Shown here in pieces: positions 36,423 through 45,538 of a stretch of 60,112 nt of DNA. The stretch's first letter is position 1. Every line of letters begins with the position of its first letter. The stretch covers positions 1 through 60,112 of the forward strand of contig CAAGDV010000017.1 of the NCBI GenBank assembly GCA_900768755.1. The letters run 5' to 3'. A program made the position numbers and the translations under genes. The notes below the pieces were generated by a model, which ran no database searches, was not told the DNA's origin, and saw nothing but the letters and a program-made list of their open reading frames with translations. Origin of the DNA: Lachnospiraceae bacterium. GTDB taxonomy: Bacteria > Bacillota > Clostridia > Lachnospirales > Lachnospiraceae.

Positions 36423-37540
36423 GAGCAGTAGGTGTTATTTTAGCAGGCGGTAACAGCAAGCAGATGCGTGAACTTTCTAACAAAAGAGCAATCGCAGCAA
36501 TGCCTATAGCAGGCAGCTACAGAACGATTGATTTTGCACTTAGCAATATGTCCAACTCGCATATCAGCAAAGTAGCCGTCATTACCCAGTATAATGCAAG
36601 ATCACTCAATGAGCATTTGAGTTCATCAAAATGGTGGGATTTCGGCCGTAAGCTGGGCGGACTTTTCGTATTCAACCCGACCATTACCAACGAGAACAGC
36701 GTATGGTACAGAGGCACGGCAGACGCCTTGTATCAGAACCTGAACTTCTTAAGAAACAGCCATGAGCCTTATGTTGTAATTGCATCAGGCGACGGAGTAT
36801 ACAAGCTTGATTACAACAAAGTTCTTGAATATCATGTTGAGAAGAAGGCTGACATCACGGTTGTTGTAAAGGATGTAGACAGCACCGAGGAAGCCACGAG
36901 ATTCGGCGTAGTAGGAATGGCTGACGATAACAGAATAACCGATTTTGAGGAGAAACCTGTCGCAACCGACAAGCGAACCGTCTCAACCGGAATTTACGTA
37001 ATCAGAAGAAGGCTTCTCATTGAACTTCTGCAGAAGGCATACGATGAGGACAGATATGATTTTGTTAAAGATATCCTTATCAGATACAAGAACATCAAGA
37101 GAATCTACGGATATCGCCTCGATTCATACTGGAGCAACATTGCCACAGTAGAATCATACTACAAGACCAATATGGATTTCCTTAAGAGAGATGTCAGGGA
37201 TTTCTTCTTCAGACAGGGTTCGGATATCTACTCTAAGGTTGACGACAACGCGCCGGCCAAATACAATCCGGGTGCCAAAGTAACCAACAGCCTCATTGCG
37301 AGCGGCTGCATTATCAACGGCGAGGTTAAGGATTCGGTTATCTTCAAGAAGGTTTACATCGGCAACAACTGTGTAATCCGTAACTGCATCATTCTTAATG
37401 ACGTACATATCGGAGACAACACCCGCCTTGAGAACTGTATTATTGAGAGCAGAGATACCATCAGACCGAACACGTCATATATCGGACAACCGGATGATAT
37501 TAAAATCGTTGTTGAGAAGAATGAGAGGTTCTCAATCTAG
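36419..37540 (+). CDS. glgD: GlgD subunit of ADP-glucose pyrophosphorylase
   Basis: A 373-residue paralogue of GlgC with the same two-domain fold. The nucleotidyl loop is altered to ILAGGNSKQMREL, lacking the G-x-G-x-R of active enzymes, and VIASGDGVYKLDY replaces the GlgC metal-site segment. It is therefore a regulatory or structural partner, as shown for Bacillus-type GlgD. The beta-helix domain (about 275-365) is intact. Starts inside the glgC stop. Confidence 0.95.
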   Translation: MRAVGVILAGGNSKQMRELSNKRAIAAMPIAGSYRTIDFALSNMSNSHISKVAVITQYNARSLNEHLSSSKWWDFGRKLGGLFVFNPTITNENSVWYRGTADALYQNLNFLRNSHEPYVVIASGDGVYKLDYNKVLEYHVEKKADITVVVKDVDSTEEATRFGVVGMADDNRITDFEEKPVATDKRTVSTGIYVIRRRLLIELLQKAYDEDRYDFVKDILIRYKNIKRIYGYRLDSYWSNIATVESYYKTNMDFLKRDVRDFFFRQGSDIYSKVDDNAPAKYNPGAKVTNSLIASGCIINGEVKDSVIFKKVYIGNNCVIRNCIILNDVHIGDNTRLENCIIESRDTIRPNTSYIGQPDDIKIVVEKNERFSI

Positions 37541-37605
37541 TACATAGTTCTCTGCGGCTGTACCAATCCAACAGTGCACAAGACATGACAGGAAGGGGGA
37601 TACTT

Positions 37606-37860
37606 ATGCTGATTACGGATATTCGAATCCGTAAGATTGATAAGGAGGGCAAAATGAAGGCCGTTGCGTCAATCACCATCGATGATGTTTTTGTTGTACA
37701 TGACATCAAAATAATTGATGGCGAGAAAGGACTCTTCATTGCAATGCCCAGCAAAAAATCAACAGACGGTGAGTATCGCGATATTGCGCATCCAATCAAT
37801 TCTGAGACAAGGGACAGTATTCAGAAGCAGATACTTGATGCGTATGCATCGGCGGAATAA
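37606..37860 (+). CDS. spoVG: SpoVG
   Basis: An 84-residue SpoVG protein, a small nucleic-acid-binding regulator first known from sporulation and present also in non-sporulating Firmicutes. It has the hallmark start (LITDIRIRKI) and the core IIDGEKGLFIAMPSKKS, then DIAHPIN. AAGGGGGA lies 7 bases before the ATG at 37606; the frame is open 7 codons upstream without support. It stands alone behind glgD and ends in a perfect terminator. Confidence 0.96.
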   Translation: MLITDIRIRKIDKEGKMKAVASITIDDVFVVHDIKIIDGEKGLFIAMPSKKSTDGEYRDIAHPINSETRDSIQKQILDAYASAE

Positions 37861-37875
37861 TGATATTGAGCTATA

Positions 37876-37919
37876 AAGTTCTCTTCGGACTTTCACAAAG
37901 ACCGAAGAGAACTTTTTTT
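37876..37919 (+). terminator. Terminator of spoVG
   Basis: A perfect 13-bp stem (37876-37888 with 37902-37914) with 13-base loop and a run of seven T at 37913-37919. Confidence 0.93.
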
Positions 37920-38046
37920 GCTTTATAGGAAATTGCGCAATTTCCTATAAAGCAAAAAACGCTCCGCGAGGATCGCACTGCGACGGTTTGGAAAGAGTCG
38001 CTTGAAGCGACCCGCCGCAGGCGGAGAATCTCGCAAGCGAGATTCT
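37920..38046. repeat. Cluster of short palindromes (REP/MITE-like)
   Basis: Directly after the spoVG terminator is a perfect 34-base palindrome (37920-37953, centre GCGC). Then follow GTCGC-ttgaa-GCGAC (37997-38011), CCGCC-gca-GGCGG (38012-38024) and AGAATCTCGC-aa-GCGAGATTCT (38025-38046). The last three abut without a gap. This resembles dispersed intergenic palindromic elements, but copy number cannot be judged from one window. Confidence 0.6.
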
Positions 38047-38073
38047 TTGTTATTCAACTGCGCCGGAGAAATT

Positions 38074-38232
38074 ATGCCATATTCATTAGATATTGCGCGT
38101 TTTCTCGCTCATGCAACCGTTGACAGGGCAACGTTTCCGTTTTATATGAGCGATAACCAAAAAGAGCTCTTTGTAGAGAGAATTTTTGAAAAATTGATTA
38201 TAAAGCCTGAGCATTCGCAGCACTGCATATAA
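38074..38232 (+). CDS. Possible small protein (52 residues)
   Basis: A 52-codon frame with ATG preceded by GGAG at 7 bases. The peptide starts MPYSLDIARFLAHATVD and is mixed in charge, with no membrane helix. It lies between the palindrome cluster and the gal-operon promoter. No family was recognised and the length is short, so it may not be a real gene. The remaining sequence from 37861 to 38260 holds only the terminator, the palindromes and this frame. Confidence 0.3.
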   Translation: MPYSLDIARFLAHATVDRATFPFYMSDNQKELFVERIFEKLIIKPEHSQHCI

Positions 38233-38260
38233 TATTTTGCGCAAGCGGTTGTCTTTCTGC

Positions 38261-38289
38261 TTGACATTGCTGCCGGAGAGTGGTACGAT
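38261..38289 (+). promoter_or_regulatory. Promoter of the galactose operon
   Basis: A perfect -35 TTGACA (38261-38266), a 17-base spacer and -10 TACGAT (38284-38289), 59 bases before the regulator start. Confidence 0.78.
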
Positions 38290-38290
38290 T

Positions 38291-38319
38291 AAAACATAAA
38301 AAGTGTTTTTAAACATAAA
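38291..38319 (+). promoter_or_regulatory. Candidate operator overlapping the transcription start
   Basis: A perfect dyad AAAACA-N7-TGTTTT (38291-38309) begins one base after the -10 element. The 9-mer AAACATAAA is also directly repeated at 38292 and 38311. The position is ideal for repression by the ArsR-type protein encoded next; binding is inference. Confidence 0.5.
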
Positions 38320-38347
38320 TCTTGTTGAAATGCACGGAGGTGATTGG

Positions 38348-39268
38348 TTGGAGAAAAAAATTGAGCTTAATCTGGATGATGCGGAGGAACTTGAACTGAT
38401 GGGCAAGGCGCTGGCGTCCCAGAACCGAATCCGCATTCTCAAGCTTTTGTGCAGTCACAGGCTGAGCATTGCGGAGATTGCCGACAGGCTTGGCATTCCG
38501 GCTTCGTCTGCCGCCATGAATGTCAGGGTTTTGGAGGAAGCGGGACTTATCGACACCGAGGTGCAGAACGGCGTGCGTGGCTCGGCGAAGCTGTGCGGTA
38601 AGGCGGTGGGAAGCCTGGAACTGACGATTGGCAGTGAGGATGCGGGCGAGAACACGGAGCTTGTGAGCATGCCAATCGGAAATTATGTGGATTACCACGT
38701 GGAGCCCACCTGCGGGCTGGTGAGCGAGCGCGGCCCGATTGATGCAGAGGATGAGCCCGGGGCGTTTTATAATCCGGAGCGTTCCAATGCAAAGCTTCTG
38801 TGGCTCGGAAACGGATATGTGGAATACCGTTTTCCCAATCATATGCTCATAGGAAAGCAGATTCGCAAAATCGAGATTTCGGCTGAGCTTTGCTCGGAGG
38901 ACCACGAGTACAATCTTGACTGCCCGTCGGACATAACGCTGTGGATTAACGGGAAAGCAGCGGGAACATGGACCTGCCCGTCGGATTACGGCGGACGAAG
39001 GGGGAAGCTTAATCCGGACTGGTGGCCCGACAAAAACACGCAGTACGGCGAGCTTAAGACCTGGAAAATTAACAGGCGGGGAACTTATCTTGACAATGTC
39101 AGAGTGTCCGATATGACACTTTCGGATTACGGGCTTTCGGAGGGCGGATATATCGCGGTACGCATCGGCATTGATGAGAACGCACAGAATAAGGGCGGAA
39201 TCAATTTGTTTGGGGACGCATTCGGGGATTACAGGCAGGATATTAATTTGAAAATAACATATATGTAA
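38348..39268 (+). CDS. ArsR-type regulator with C-terminal beta-sandwich-like domain
   Basis: A 306-residue protein. Residues about 12-85 form an ArsR-family winged helix (ALASQNRIRILKLLCSH, IAEIADRLGIPASSAAMNVRVLEEAGLI). The remaining about 210 residues are unusual for ArsR: a Trp/Tyr/Asp-rich, beta-strand-rich region (ITLWINGKAAGTW, then GGYIAVRIGIDE) that resembles a carbohydrate-binding sandwich. No metal-binding Cys motif was seen. TTG start with GGAGG 7 bases upstream. It heads the gal operon, 11 bases before galK, so it may be a sugar-responsive repressor of galKET (inference). Confidence 0.75.
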   Translation: MEKKIELNLDDAEELELMGKALASQNRIRILKLLCSHRLSIAEIADRLGIPASSAAMNVRVLEEAGLIDTEVQNGVRGSAKLCGKAVGSLELTIGSEDAGENTELVSMPIGNYVDYHVEPTCGLVSERGPIDAEDEPGAFYNPERSNAKLLWLGNGYVEYRFPNHMLIGKQIRKIEISAELCSEDHEYNLDCPSDITLWINGKAAGTWTCPSDYGGRRGKLNPDWWPDKNTQYGELKTWKINRRGTYLDNVRVSDMTLSDYGLSEGGYIAVRIGIDENAQNKGGINLFGDAFGDYRQDINLKITYM

Positions 39269-39279
39269 AGGAGAAGCGT

Positions 39280-40443
39280 ATGAAAGAGAGTTTGATTAAA
39301 AAATTCAGGGATGTTTTTGGAGATATGGGCGATGTGCGCACATATTTTGCTCCGGGAAGGGTTAACCTTATCGGCGAGCACACGGACTACAACGGAGGAC
39401 ATGTTTTTCCGTGCGCGCTCACAATCGGTACATATTTTGCCGTAAGAAAAAGAGAGGACAGAAAACTCAGATTTTTCTCAACCAATTTTCTCGACCTGGG
39501 CATAATTGACGGAAGTCTGGATGAGCTTGTGTGGAGAGAGGCGGCCGACTGGACCAATTATCCTGTCGGAGTGATTTGGGCTTTTGAGCAGAAAGGTTAC
39601 AGAATTGAAAACGGCTTTGATATTTTGCTCTGCGGAAATATTCCCAACGGCTCGGGCCTGTCGTCTTCGGCATCGGTTGAGGTGGGAACGGGCGTAATGC
39701 TCTGCGATATGTGCGGTTTTGACATCAGCATGACAGACATTGCATTAATCGGACAGTATTCGGAGAACAATTTCAACAAGGTCAATTGCGGAATCATGGA
39801 CCAGTTTGCGATTGCGATGGGTCGTAAAGACAATGCGATTTTCCTTGATACTTCGGACCTTTCATACGAGTATGCACCGATTGTGCTCAAGGATGCAAGA
39901 ATTGTAATTGCCTGCAGTAACAAAAAAAGAGGGCTCGGCGATTCAAAATATAACGAGAGAAGGGCTGAGTGCGAACAGGCACTTTCGGAGCTTCAGAAAG
40001 TTACTGACATTAAGACGCTGGGAGACCTTAGCGAGGCTGAATTTGAGAAGTACAAGGATGCAATCGGCTCGGAGATAAGAATGCGCAGAGCCAGACATGC
40101 CGTATATGAGAACCGGAGAACGATAAAAGCGGTTGAGGCACTTAAGGCAGGAGATATCGAAGAGTTCGGAAAACTGATGATTGCATCGCACAATTCACTT
40201 CGTGACGACTATGAGGTTACCGGAAAAGAGCTTGATACTTTGGTTGATTCGGCCCTTAAGCAGAACGGCGTTATAGGTGCGAGAATGACCGGGGCAGGCT
40301 TTGGCGGATGCACCGTTAACATTGTAAAAAACGACTGCATTGCGGATTTCATTGAGAACGTGGGAAAAGAATACGTAAAGGAAATCGGATATGCTGCGGA
40401 CTTTTATGTAGTTGATGTCGGCGAGGGAGCCGGAATTTTTTAG
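39280..40443 (+). CDS. galK: Galactokinase
   Basis: A 387-residue GHMP kinase that phosphorylates galactose to galactose 1-phosphate. Signature PGRVNLIGEHTDYNGG is at about 25-40, the ATP loop is IPNGSGLSSSASVE, and the C-terminal motif is MTGAGFGGCTVNI. Length matches family. AAAGGAGAA precedes the ATG. First enzyme of the Leloir pathway and followed by galE after 19 bases. Confidence 0.97.
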   Translation: MKESLIKKFRDVFGDMGDVRTYFAPGRVNLIGEHTDYNGGHVFPCALTIGTYFAVRKREDRKLRFFSTNFLDLGIIDGSLDELVWREAADWTNYPVGVIWAFEQKGYRIENGFDILLCGNIPNGSGLSSSASVEVGTGVMLCDMCGFDISMTDIALIGQYSENNFNKVNCGIMDQFAIAMGRKDNAIFLDTSDLSYEYAPIVLKDARIVIACSNKKRGLGDSKYNERRAECEQALSELQKVTDIKTLGDLSEAEFEKYKDAIGSEIRMRRARHAVYENRRTIKAVEALKAGDIEEFGKLMIASHNSLRDDYEVTGKELDTLVDSALKQNGVIGARMTGAGFGGCTVNIVKNDCIADFIENVGKEYVKEIGYAADFYVVDVGEGAGIF

Positions 40444-40462
40444 GCAGAAGGAGGATAAAAAC

Positions 40463-41452
40463 ATGACAGTATTAGTTTTGGGAGGAGCCGGATATATCGG
40501 TTCACATACAGTTTATGCACTTATTGAAAAGGGCGAGGATGTAGTAATCATCGATAATCTTGAGACAGGACATATCGAGGCGGTTCACGAGAAGGCAAGA
40601 TTCTATAAGGGAGACATAAGAGACCGCGCGTTTGTTGACAGCGTACTGGATAAGGAGCATATTGATGCGGTTATTCATTTTGCTGCCAACTCGCTTGTAG
40701 GTGAGAGCATGAGCAACCCGCTTAAATACTATGATAACAATGTCAACGGAACCAAGGTTCTTTTGCAGTCAATGGTAGCGCACGGAATCGACAAAATCGT
40801 ATTTTCGTCTACGGCGGCCACATACGGCGAGCCGGAGAGAGTTCCGATTCTGGAATCAGACAAGACGGAACCGACCAACGCGTATGGTGAGACCAAGCTC
40901 GCAATGGAGAAGATGTTTAAATGGACTGACAGGGCACACGGACTTAAATACGTGTCTTTGAGATATTTTAACGCCTGCGGCGCACATATAAGCGGTGCAA
41001 TCGGAGAGGCTCACAAGCCTGAAACCCACCTCATTCCGCTTATTCTGCAGGTGCCGCTGGGACAGAGAGAGTCAATCAACATCTACGGCAACGATTATCC
41101 GACAAAAGACGGAACCTGCATAAGAGACTATATTCATGTGACGGACCTTGCGCAGGCACATATTCTTGCGGTTGACTATCTTATGAAGGGCAACGAGAGC
41201 AATATTTTCAACCTTGGAAACGGCGTGGGCTTCACGGTCAACGAAGTAATCGAGACCGCAAGAAAAGTAACGGGACATCCGATTCCTGCAGTTGTGGGCG
41301 ACAGACGCGCCGGCGACCCGGCACAGCTTATCGCATCAAGCGAGAAAGCAAGAACAATCCTCGGATGGAACCCGCAGCATGCCGACCTTGAGGAAATCAT
41401 TGCAACTGCCTGGAACTGGCATAAAAATCATCCCAACGGATATGCAAAGTAA
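40463..41452 (+). CDS. galE: UDP-glucose 4-epimerase
   Basis: A 329-residue short-chain dehydrogenase-type epimerase, interconverting UDP-galactose and UDP-glucose with bound NAD. The Rossmann loop is GGAGYIGSH, with catalytic Ser/Thr in SSTAATYGE and the Y-x3-K pair in YGETK. The ATG at 40463 follows AGAAGGAGG; the frame extends upstream into galK without meaning. Second gene of galK-galE-galT. Confidence 0.97.
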   Translation: MTVLVLGGAGYIGSHTVYALIEKGEDVVIIDNLETGHIEAVHEKARFYKGDIRDRAFVDSVLDKEHIDAVIHFAANSLVGESMSNPLKYYDNNVNGTKVLLQSMVAHGIDKIVFSSTAATYGEPERVPILESDKTEPTNAYGETKLAMEKMFKWTDRAHGLKYVSLRYFNACGAHISGAIGEAHKPETHLIPLILQVPLGQRESINIYGNDYPTKDGTCIRDYIHVTDLAQAHILAVDYLMKGNESNIFNLGNGVGFTVNEVIETARKVTGHPIPAVVGDRRAGDPAQLIASSEKARTILGWNPQHADLEEIIATAWNWHKNHPNGYAK

Positions 41453-41461
41453 GGAGGCCCA

Positions 41462-42952
41462 ATGATTTATTCAGCAATAAAGAAACTGGTGACATACGGC
41501 GTTGAAACCGGACTTATCGATAAGTGCGAGGAGATATATACCACCAACCTCATCCTTGATGTTCTGGGACTTTCTGAATACGAGGATGATGGGAAGGAGT
41601 ACACAGAGGTTGACCTTGCATCCACGCTTTCAGAGCTTCTGGATTATGCGGTTGAGGCGGGAATAATTGAGGACAGCATTGTATATCGGGATTTGTTTGA
41701 TACAAGACTTATGAACTGCCTGATGCCGCGTCCGAAGACCGTAATAGATAGGTTTAACGAATTATACAGGGTATCGCCAAAGGCTGCCACGGATTATTTT
41801 TACAAATTGAGCGGGGATTCCGACTACATCAGAAGATACCGCGTCTCAAAGGATATCAAATGGGTTACGCCTACGGAGTACGGCGATATTGACATAACCA
41901 TCAACCTAAGCAAGCCGGAAAAAGACCCCAAAGCGATTGCGGCTGCCAAGCTGGCAAAACAGAGCGGCTATCCGAAATGTCTTTTGTGCAGGGAAAATGA
42001 AGGCTACGCCGGAAGGACCAACCATCCGGCAAGGCAGAATCACAGAATTATTCCTGTGACCATCAATGATTCCCTGTGGGGATTCCAGTATTCGCCGTAT
42101 GTATATTACAACGAGCACTGCATTGTTTTTAACGGAAGCCATACTCCGATGAAGGTGGAGAGAAACACTTTTGTGAAGCTGTTTGATTTTGTGAAGCAGT
42201 TCCCACACTATTTTTTGGGCTCAAATGCGGACCTTCCGATTGTGGGAGGCTCAATTCTGTCTCATGACCACTTCCAGGGCGGAAACTACGAGTTTGCGAT
42301 GGCAAAGGCCCCGATAGAGAAGCATTTTACCGTAAAGGGTTTTGAAGAGGTTGAGGCGGGAATTGTCAAATGGCCTCTTTCGGTAATAAGGCTTCGGGCA
42401 GAGAGTGTTGAGCCTTTGATTGACCTCGGCGAGCATATCCTTAATACATGGAGAGCTTACACCGACGAGTCGGCGTATATTTTTGCCGAGACCGACGGGG
42501 AAAAACATAATACAATCACGCCGATTGCCAGATATAAGAACGGAAAGTATGAGCTTGACCTTGCGCTCAGAAACAATATTACAACAGAGGAGTGCCCGCT
42601 CGGACTTTTCCACCCGCATTCTGAGCTCCATCACATCAAAAAGGAGAACATCGGACTGATTGAGGTCATGGGACTTGCGGTGCTTCCTTCACGCCTTAAG
42701 GACGAAATGGAGTTGCTTAAGGAGTACATTGTAAGCGGTAAGGACATCCGTTCGGATGAACGCATTGAAAAGCATGCTGACTGGGTAGATGAGTTCTCAA
42801 AGAAATATGACCGCATAGATGAATCCAATGTCGATGACATTCTAAAAAAAGAGATTGGTATTGTTTTTTCAAAAGTTTTGGAGCACGCCGGAGTGTACAA
42901 ACGAGACGCCGGCGGCGCGGAAGCATTTGACAGATTCATAAATACATTATAA
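41462..42952 (+). CDS. galT: UDP-glucose-hexose-1-phosphate uridylyltransferase, Firmicutes type
   Basis: A 496-residue GalT of the class common in Firmicutes (about 490-500 residues), which exchanges UMP between UDP-glucose and galactose 1-phosphate. It has the class-specific LSHDHFQGGNYEF region with the active-site His, and CLLCRENEGYAGR near residue 177-189. TAAGGAGG lies just before the ATG. It completes the Leloir pathway in this operon and is followed by a terminator. Confidence 0.95.
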   Translation: MIYSAIKKLVTYGVETGLIDKCEEIYTTNLILDVLGLSEYEDDGKEYTEVDLASTLSELLDYAVEAGIIEDSIVYRDLFDTRLMNCLMPRPKTVIDRFNELYRVSPKAATDYFYKLSGDSDYIRRYRVSKDIKWVTPTEYGDIDITINLSKPEKDPKAIAAAKLAKQSGYPKCLLCRENEGYAGRTNHPARQNHRIIPVTINDSLWGFQYSPYVYYNEHCIVFNGSHTPMKVERNTFVKLFDFVKQFPHYFLGSNADLPIVGGSILSHDHFQGGNYEFAMAKAPIEKHFTVKGFEEVEAGIVKWPLSVIRLRAESVEPLIDLGEHILNTWRAYTDESAYIFAETDGEKHNTITPIARYKNGKYELDLALRNNITTEECPLGLFHPHSELHHIKKENIGLIEVMGLAVLPSRLKDEMELLKEYIVSGKDIRSDERIEKHADWVDEFSKKYDRIDESNVDDILKKEIGIVFSKVLEHAGVYKRDAGGAEAFDRFINTL

Positions 42953-42957
42953 AATCC

Positions 42958-42995
42958 AGTGGTACAGAGTAATTCTGTACCACTTTACTTTATTG
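42958..42995 (+). terminator. Terminator of the gal operon
   Basis: A perfect 11-bp stem (42958-42968 with 42974-42984) with a 5-base loop and a T-rich tail (TTTACTTTATT). Confidence 0.8.
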
Positions 42996-43017
42996 ACCTG
43001 ACTGAATGGAGAAACCT

Positions 43018-43962
43018 ATGGAGAGTCTGATTTTTAGTCTGAACGCAACGATTCCGATTTTTCTTGTTATTGTTTTGGGATACATACTTATGAGAATCGG
43101 GTTTTTTACCGATGGGTTCGTGACGATTGCGGATAAATATGTGTTTAAGGTTGCGCTGCCGGTGCTTTTGTTTAAGCAGGTGGCAACGGCGGACATACAT
43201 GCGGATTTTCAGTGGAAATTTGTTATTTTCTGTATGGTTGTCACCACGGTGATGTTCATGGGAATCTGGCTCGCCTCAAGGCTGTTTATCAAGGATAAAA
43301 GCATTGTGGGAGCATTTGCACAGGCATCGGCGCGGGGAAGCGCCGCAATCCTTGGAATCGCTTTCATAGAGAATATCTACGGAAGCTCCGGGATGGGGCC
43401 GCTAATGATAATCTCCGCAGTGCCGCTTTACAACATATATTCGGTTATTATCCTGACTTTTTCTGCAAAAGACCGCGCGCAGGGCAAGGGCGCGATTAAG
43501 CAGGCTTTTTTTAATATACTTAAAAATCCCATAATCATCGGAATTTTTCTGGGACTGCCTTTTTCGATTATCGGCATCCCGATTCCGACAATACCGCTTA
43601 AGGCAATCACAAGCGTGGCGCAGACTGCGACGCCGATTGCGCTTCTGGTGGTCGGAGCAAGCTTTAAGGGCAGGGCGGTAATCTCCAAAGTGGGGCCTAC
43701 GGTTGTGGCGACATTTATGAAGCTTATCGGCTTCCCGCTTATTTTTCTGCCCATGGCGCTGTACATGGGCTTCAGAAAAGAGGCGCTGATTGCGATAGTT
43801 ATCATGGTGGGAGCACCGACCACAGTTACAAGCTTTATCATGGCAAAAAACATGGGTAACGATGCCGATTTGAGCGCCGGTGTGGTGGTGCTGTCAACTT
43901 TGCTGTCTGCATTCACCCTCACGGGCTGGGTGTGGCTTTTACGATACATGCAATGGATATAA
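43018..43962 (+). CDS. AEC-family transporter
   Basis: A 314-residue permease of the auxin efflux carrier family, with about ten helices in two five-helix halves and a central loop near residue 155-170 (SAKDRAQGKGAIKQA). Members export or import organic anions such as malate; the substrate here is unknown. The ATG at 43018 is preferred over one at 43006 because GGAG lies 7 bases before it. It is 18 bases before the FAD oxidoreductase gene and probably begins that operon. Confidence 0.88.
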   Translation: MESLIFSLNATIPIFLVIVLGYILMRIGFFTDGFVTIADKYVFKVALPVLLFKQVATADIHADFQWKFVIFCMVVTTVMFMGIWLASRLFIKDKSIVGAFAQASARGSAAILGIAFIENIYGSSGMGPLMIISAVPLYNIYSVIILTFSAKDRAQGKGAIKQAFFNILKNPIIIGIFLGLPFSIIGIPIPTIPLKAITSVAQTATPIALLVVGASFKGRAVISKVGPTVVATFMKLIGFPLIFLPMALYMGFRKEALIAIVIMVGAPTTVTSFIMAKNMGNDADLSAGVVVLSTLLSAFTLTGWVWLLRYMQWI

Positions 43963-43980
43963 TCCGTCGGGAGAATGTGA

Positions 43981-45537
43981 ATGAAGAAGGTAGTTATAAT
44001 CGGGGGCGGCATTGCGGGACTCAGTGCCGGGATATATGCTTTAAAAGCGGGATACAAAGCGGAGATATATGAGAAAAATTCCGCACCGGGCGGCAATTGC
44101 TTTGGGTGGCGCAGAGGGGATTATTTTATTGACAACTGCATCCACTGGATGACGGGAACCAAGCAGGACACGCCGCAGTACGCAATCTGGAAGGAGCTTG
44201 GCGCCTTAAATGACGATGTGAAGATTATTGAGCGCGAGTCATTTTATGTCTCGGAGTATAATGGCGAGAAAATAACGCTGTGGCGCGATATTGACAGGAC
44301 GGAGCGGGAACTTTTGGAGTTATCGCCCGCAGATGAACATCAGATTAAAAAGTTTATCAAATATGTCAAGCTTGGCAGGGCGCTTCAGACGCATCGTGAA
44401 GACCCCTCCGAAATGGGACAGATGCTTTTGCCTGTGCAGGTCATTCACGGCATGCTTGATTACGGCGGACTGAGTCTTGAAACCCTTTCTGAGAAGTTTG
44501 AACATCCGCTTATCAAAAAGATGTTTCTGGATTTCATGGCAAAAGAGTATGAGGCGTACTGGCTTGTGATGGCGTATTCTTTTTTCATATCGGGTAACGG
44601 GGACATACCCGAGGGCGGCTCGATGCGGATAGTCCAAAATCTCGTGGATACTTTTACCGCGCTTGGCGGTGTGCTTCACACTAATTCTCAGGTTGACAAA
44701 GTGCTGGTGGACAAACGGCGCTTCAAGGCGAATGCCAGAATATTTAACCCCAGGGATATGAGGCTTTCCGGAATTAAAAAAGTCGTGCAGAGAAAGATAG
44801 CCGGTGTTGTTCTTTCGGACGGAAAGCCGGTGAAAGGTGATTACTATATTTTTGCCTGCGGAATCCACTACACCTTCAACCGCCTTCTGGGCAAAAAACA
44901 TATGCCCAAGAGAATAAAGAAGCTACTTAAGGACAGACGTGAGCACCATATTTACAGCTCATACCAGGTCGCTTTTTCGGTGGATTCAGAGATGCCTGAG
45001 ATTGACGACACGCTTTCTTTTGACTGTGAGCCGATTGATGTGGGCAGGCGTATTGTCGACAGAATCTGCGTGAAGAACTACCGCGTGTACGGAGATTACA
45101 TTGCGCCTAAAGGTCATACGGTCATCCAGTGCAGCATTGTGCAGTACAAGGAAGATTATAAATATTGGGAAAAATTGTATTCGGACCGGGAGCGTTACAG
45201 GCAGGCAAAACAGAATGTGGCAATGGCTGTGCTTTCAAGAATCGAGCAGAGATTTCCGCAGTATGCGGACAGGATAGAGATTCTTGACTGCTGGACGCCC
45301 ATGACATACTACAGGCAGAATTTTTGCGAGTACGGGGCGTACATGAGATACATAACCACGGCGGCGAGCACCAAAGCGTTCCTGCCGAGTACGATAAAAG
45401 GGCTGTCGAACGCTTTTCTGGCAGGGCACAGCTTAAGATACCCGGGAGGCATCCCGACCGCGGCGAGCACCGGCAAAAAAGCCGTGGAAAAAATATGCGG
45501 CAGCGAATATAACGGTTATTCGAGAGGAGCGACATAA
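43981..45537 (+). CDS. FAD-dependent oxidoreductase, CrtI/phytoene desaturase-like
   Basis: A 518-residue flavoprotein. The N-terminal dinucleotide motif VVIIGGGIAGLSAGIYALKAG and GGNCFGWRRGDYFID (flavin contact) match the phytoene desaturase/carotenoid isomerase group, and the C-terminal FAD segment LAGHSLRYPGGIPTAASTG is present. Such proteins outside carotenoid pathways act on lipids or retinoid-like substrates; no carotenoid genes are nearby, so the substrate is unknown. It is followed after one base by an ABC ATPase gene, hinting at processing and export of one compound (inference). Confidence 0.87.
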   Translation: MKKVVIIGGGIAGLSAGIYALKAGYKAEIYEKNSAPGGNCFGWRRGDYFIDNCIHWMTGTKQDTPQYAIWKELGALNDDVKIIERESFYVSEYNGEKITLWRDIDRTERELLELSPADEHQIKKFIKYVKLGRALQTHREDPSEMGQMLLPVQVIHGMLDYGGLSLETLSEKFEHPLIKKMFLDFMAKEYEAYWLVMAYSFFISGNGDIPEGGSMRIVQNLVDTFTALGGVLHTNSQVDKVLVDKRRFKANARIFNPRDMRLSGIKKVVQRKIAGVVLSDGKPVKGDYYIFACGIHYTFNRLLGKKHMPKRIKKLLKDRREHHIYSSYQVAFSVDSEMPEIDDTLSFDCEPIDVGRRIVDRICVKNYRVYGDYIAPKGHTVIQCSIVQYKEDYKYWEKLYSDRERYRQAKQNVAMAVLSRIEQRFPQYADRIEILDCWTPMTYYRQNFCEYGAYMRYITTAASTKAFLPSTIKGLSNAFLAGHSLRYPGGIPTAASTGKKAVEKICGSEYNGYSRGAT

Positions 45538-45538
45538 T

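Noticed and set aside
38309..38905. 198-codon minus-strand frame opposite the ArsR-type regulator
   Set aside because: The plus-strand gene has a clear HTH domain, RBS and promoter; the antisense frame has none of these.
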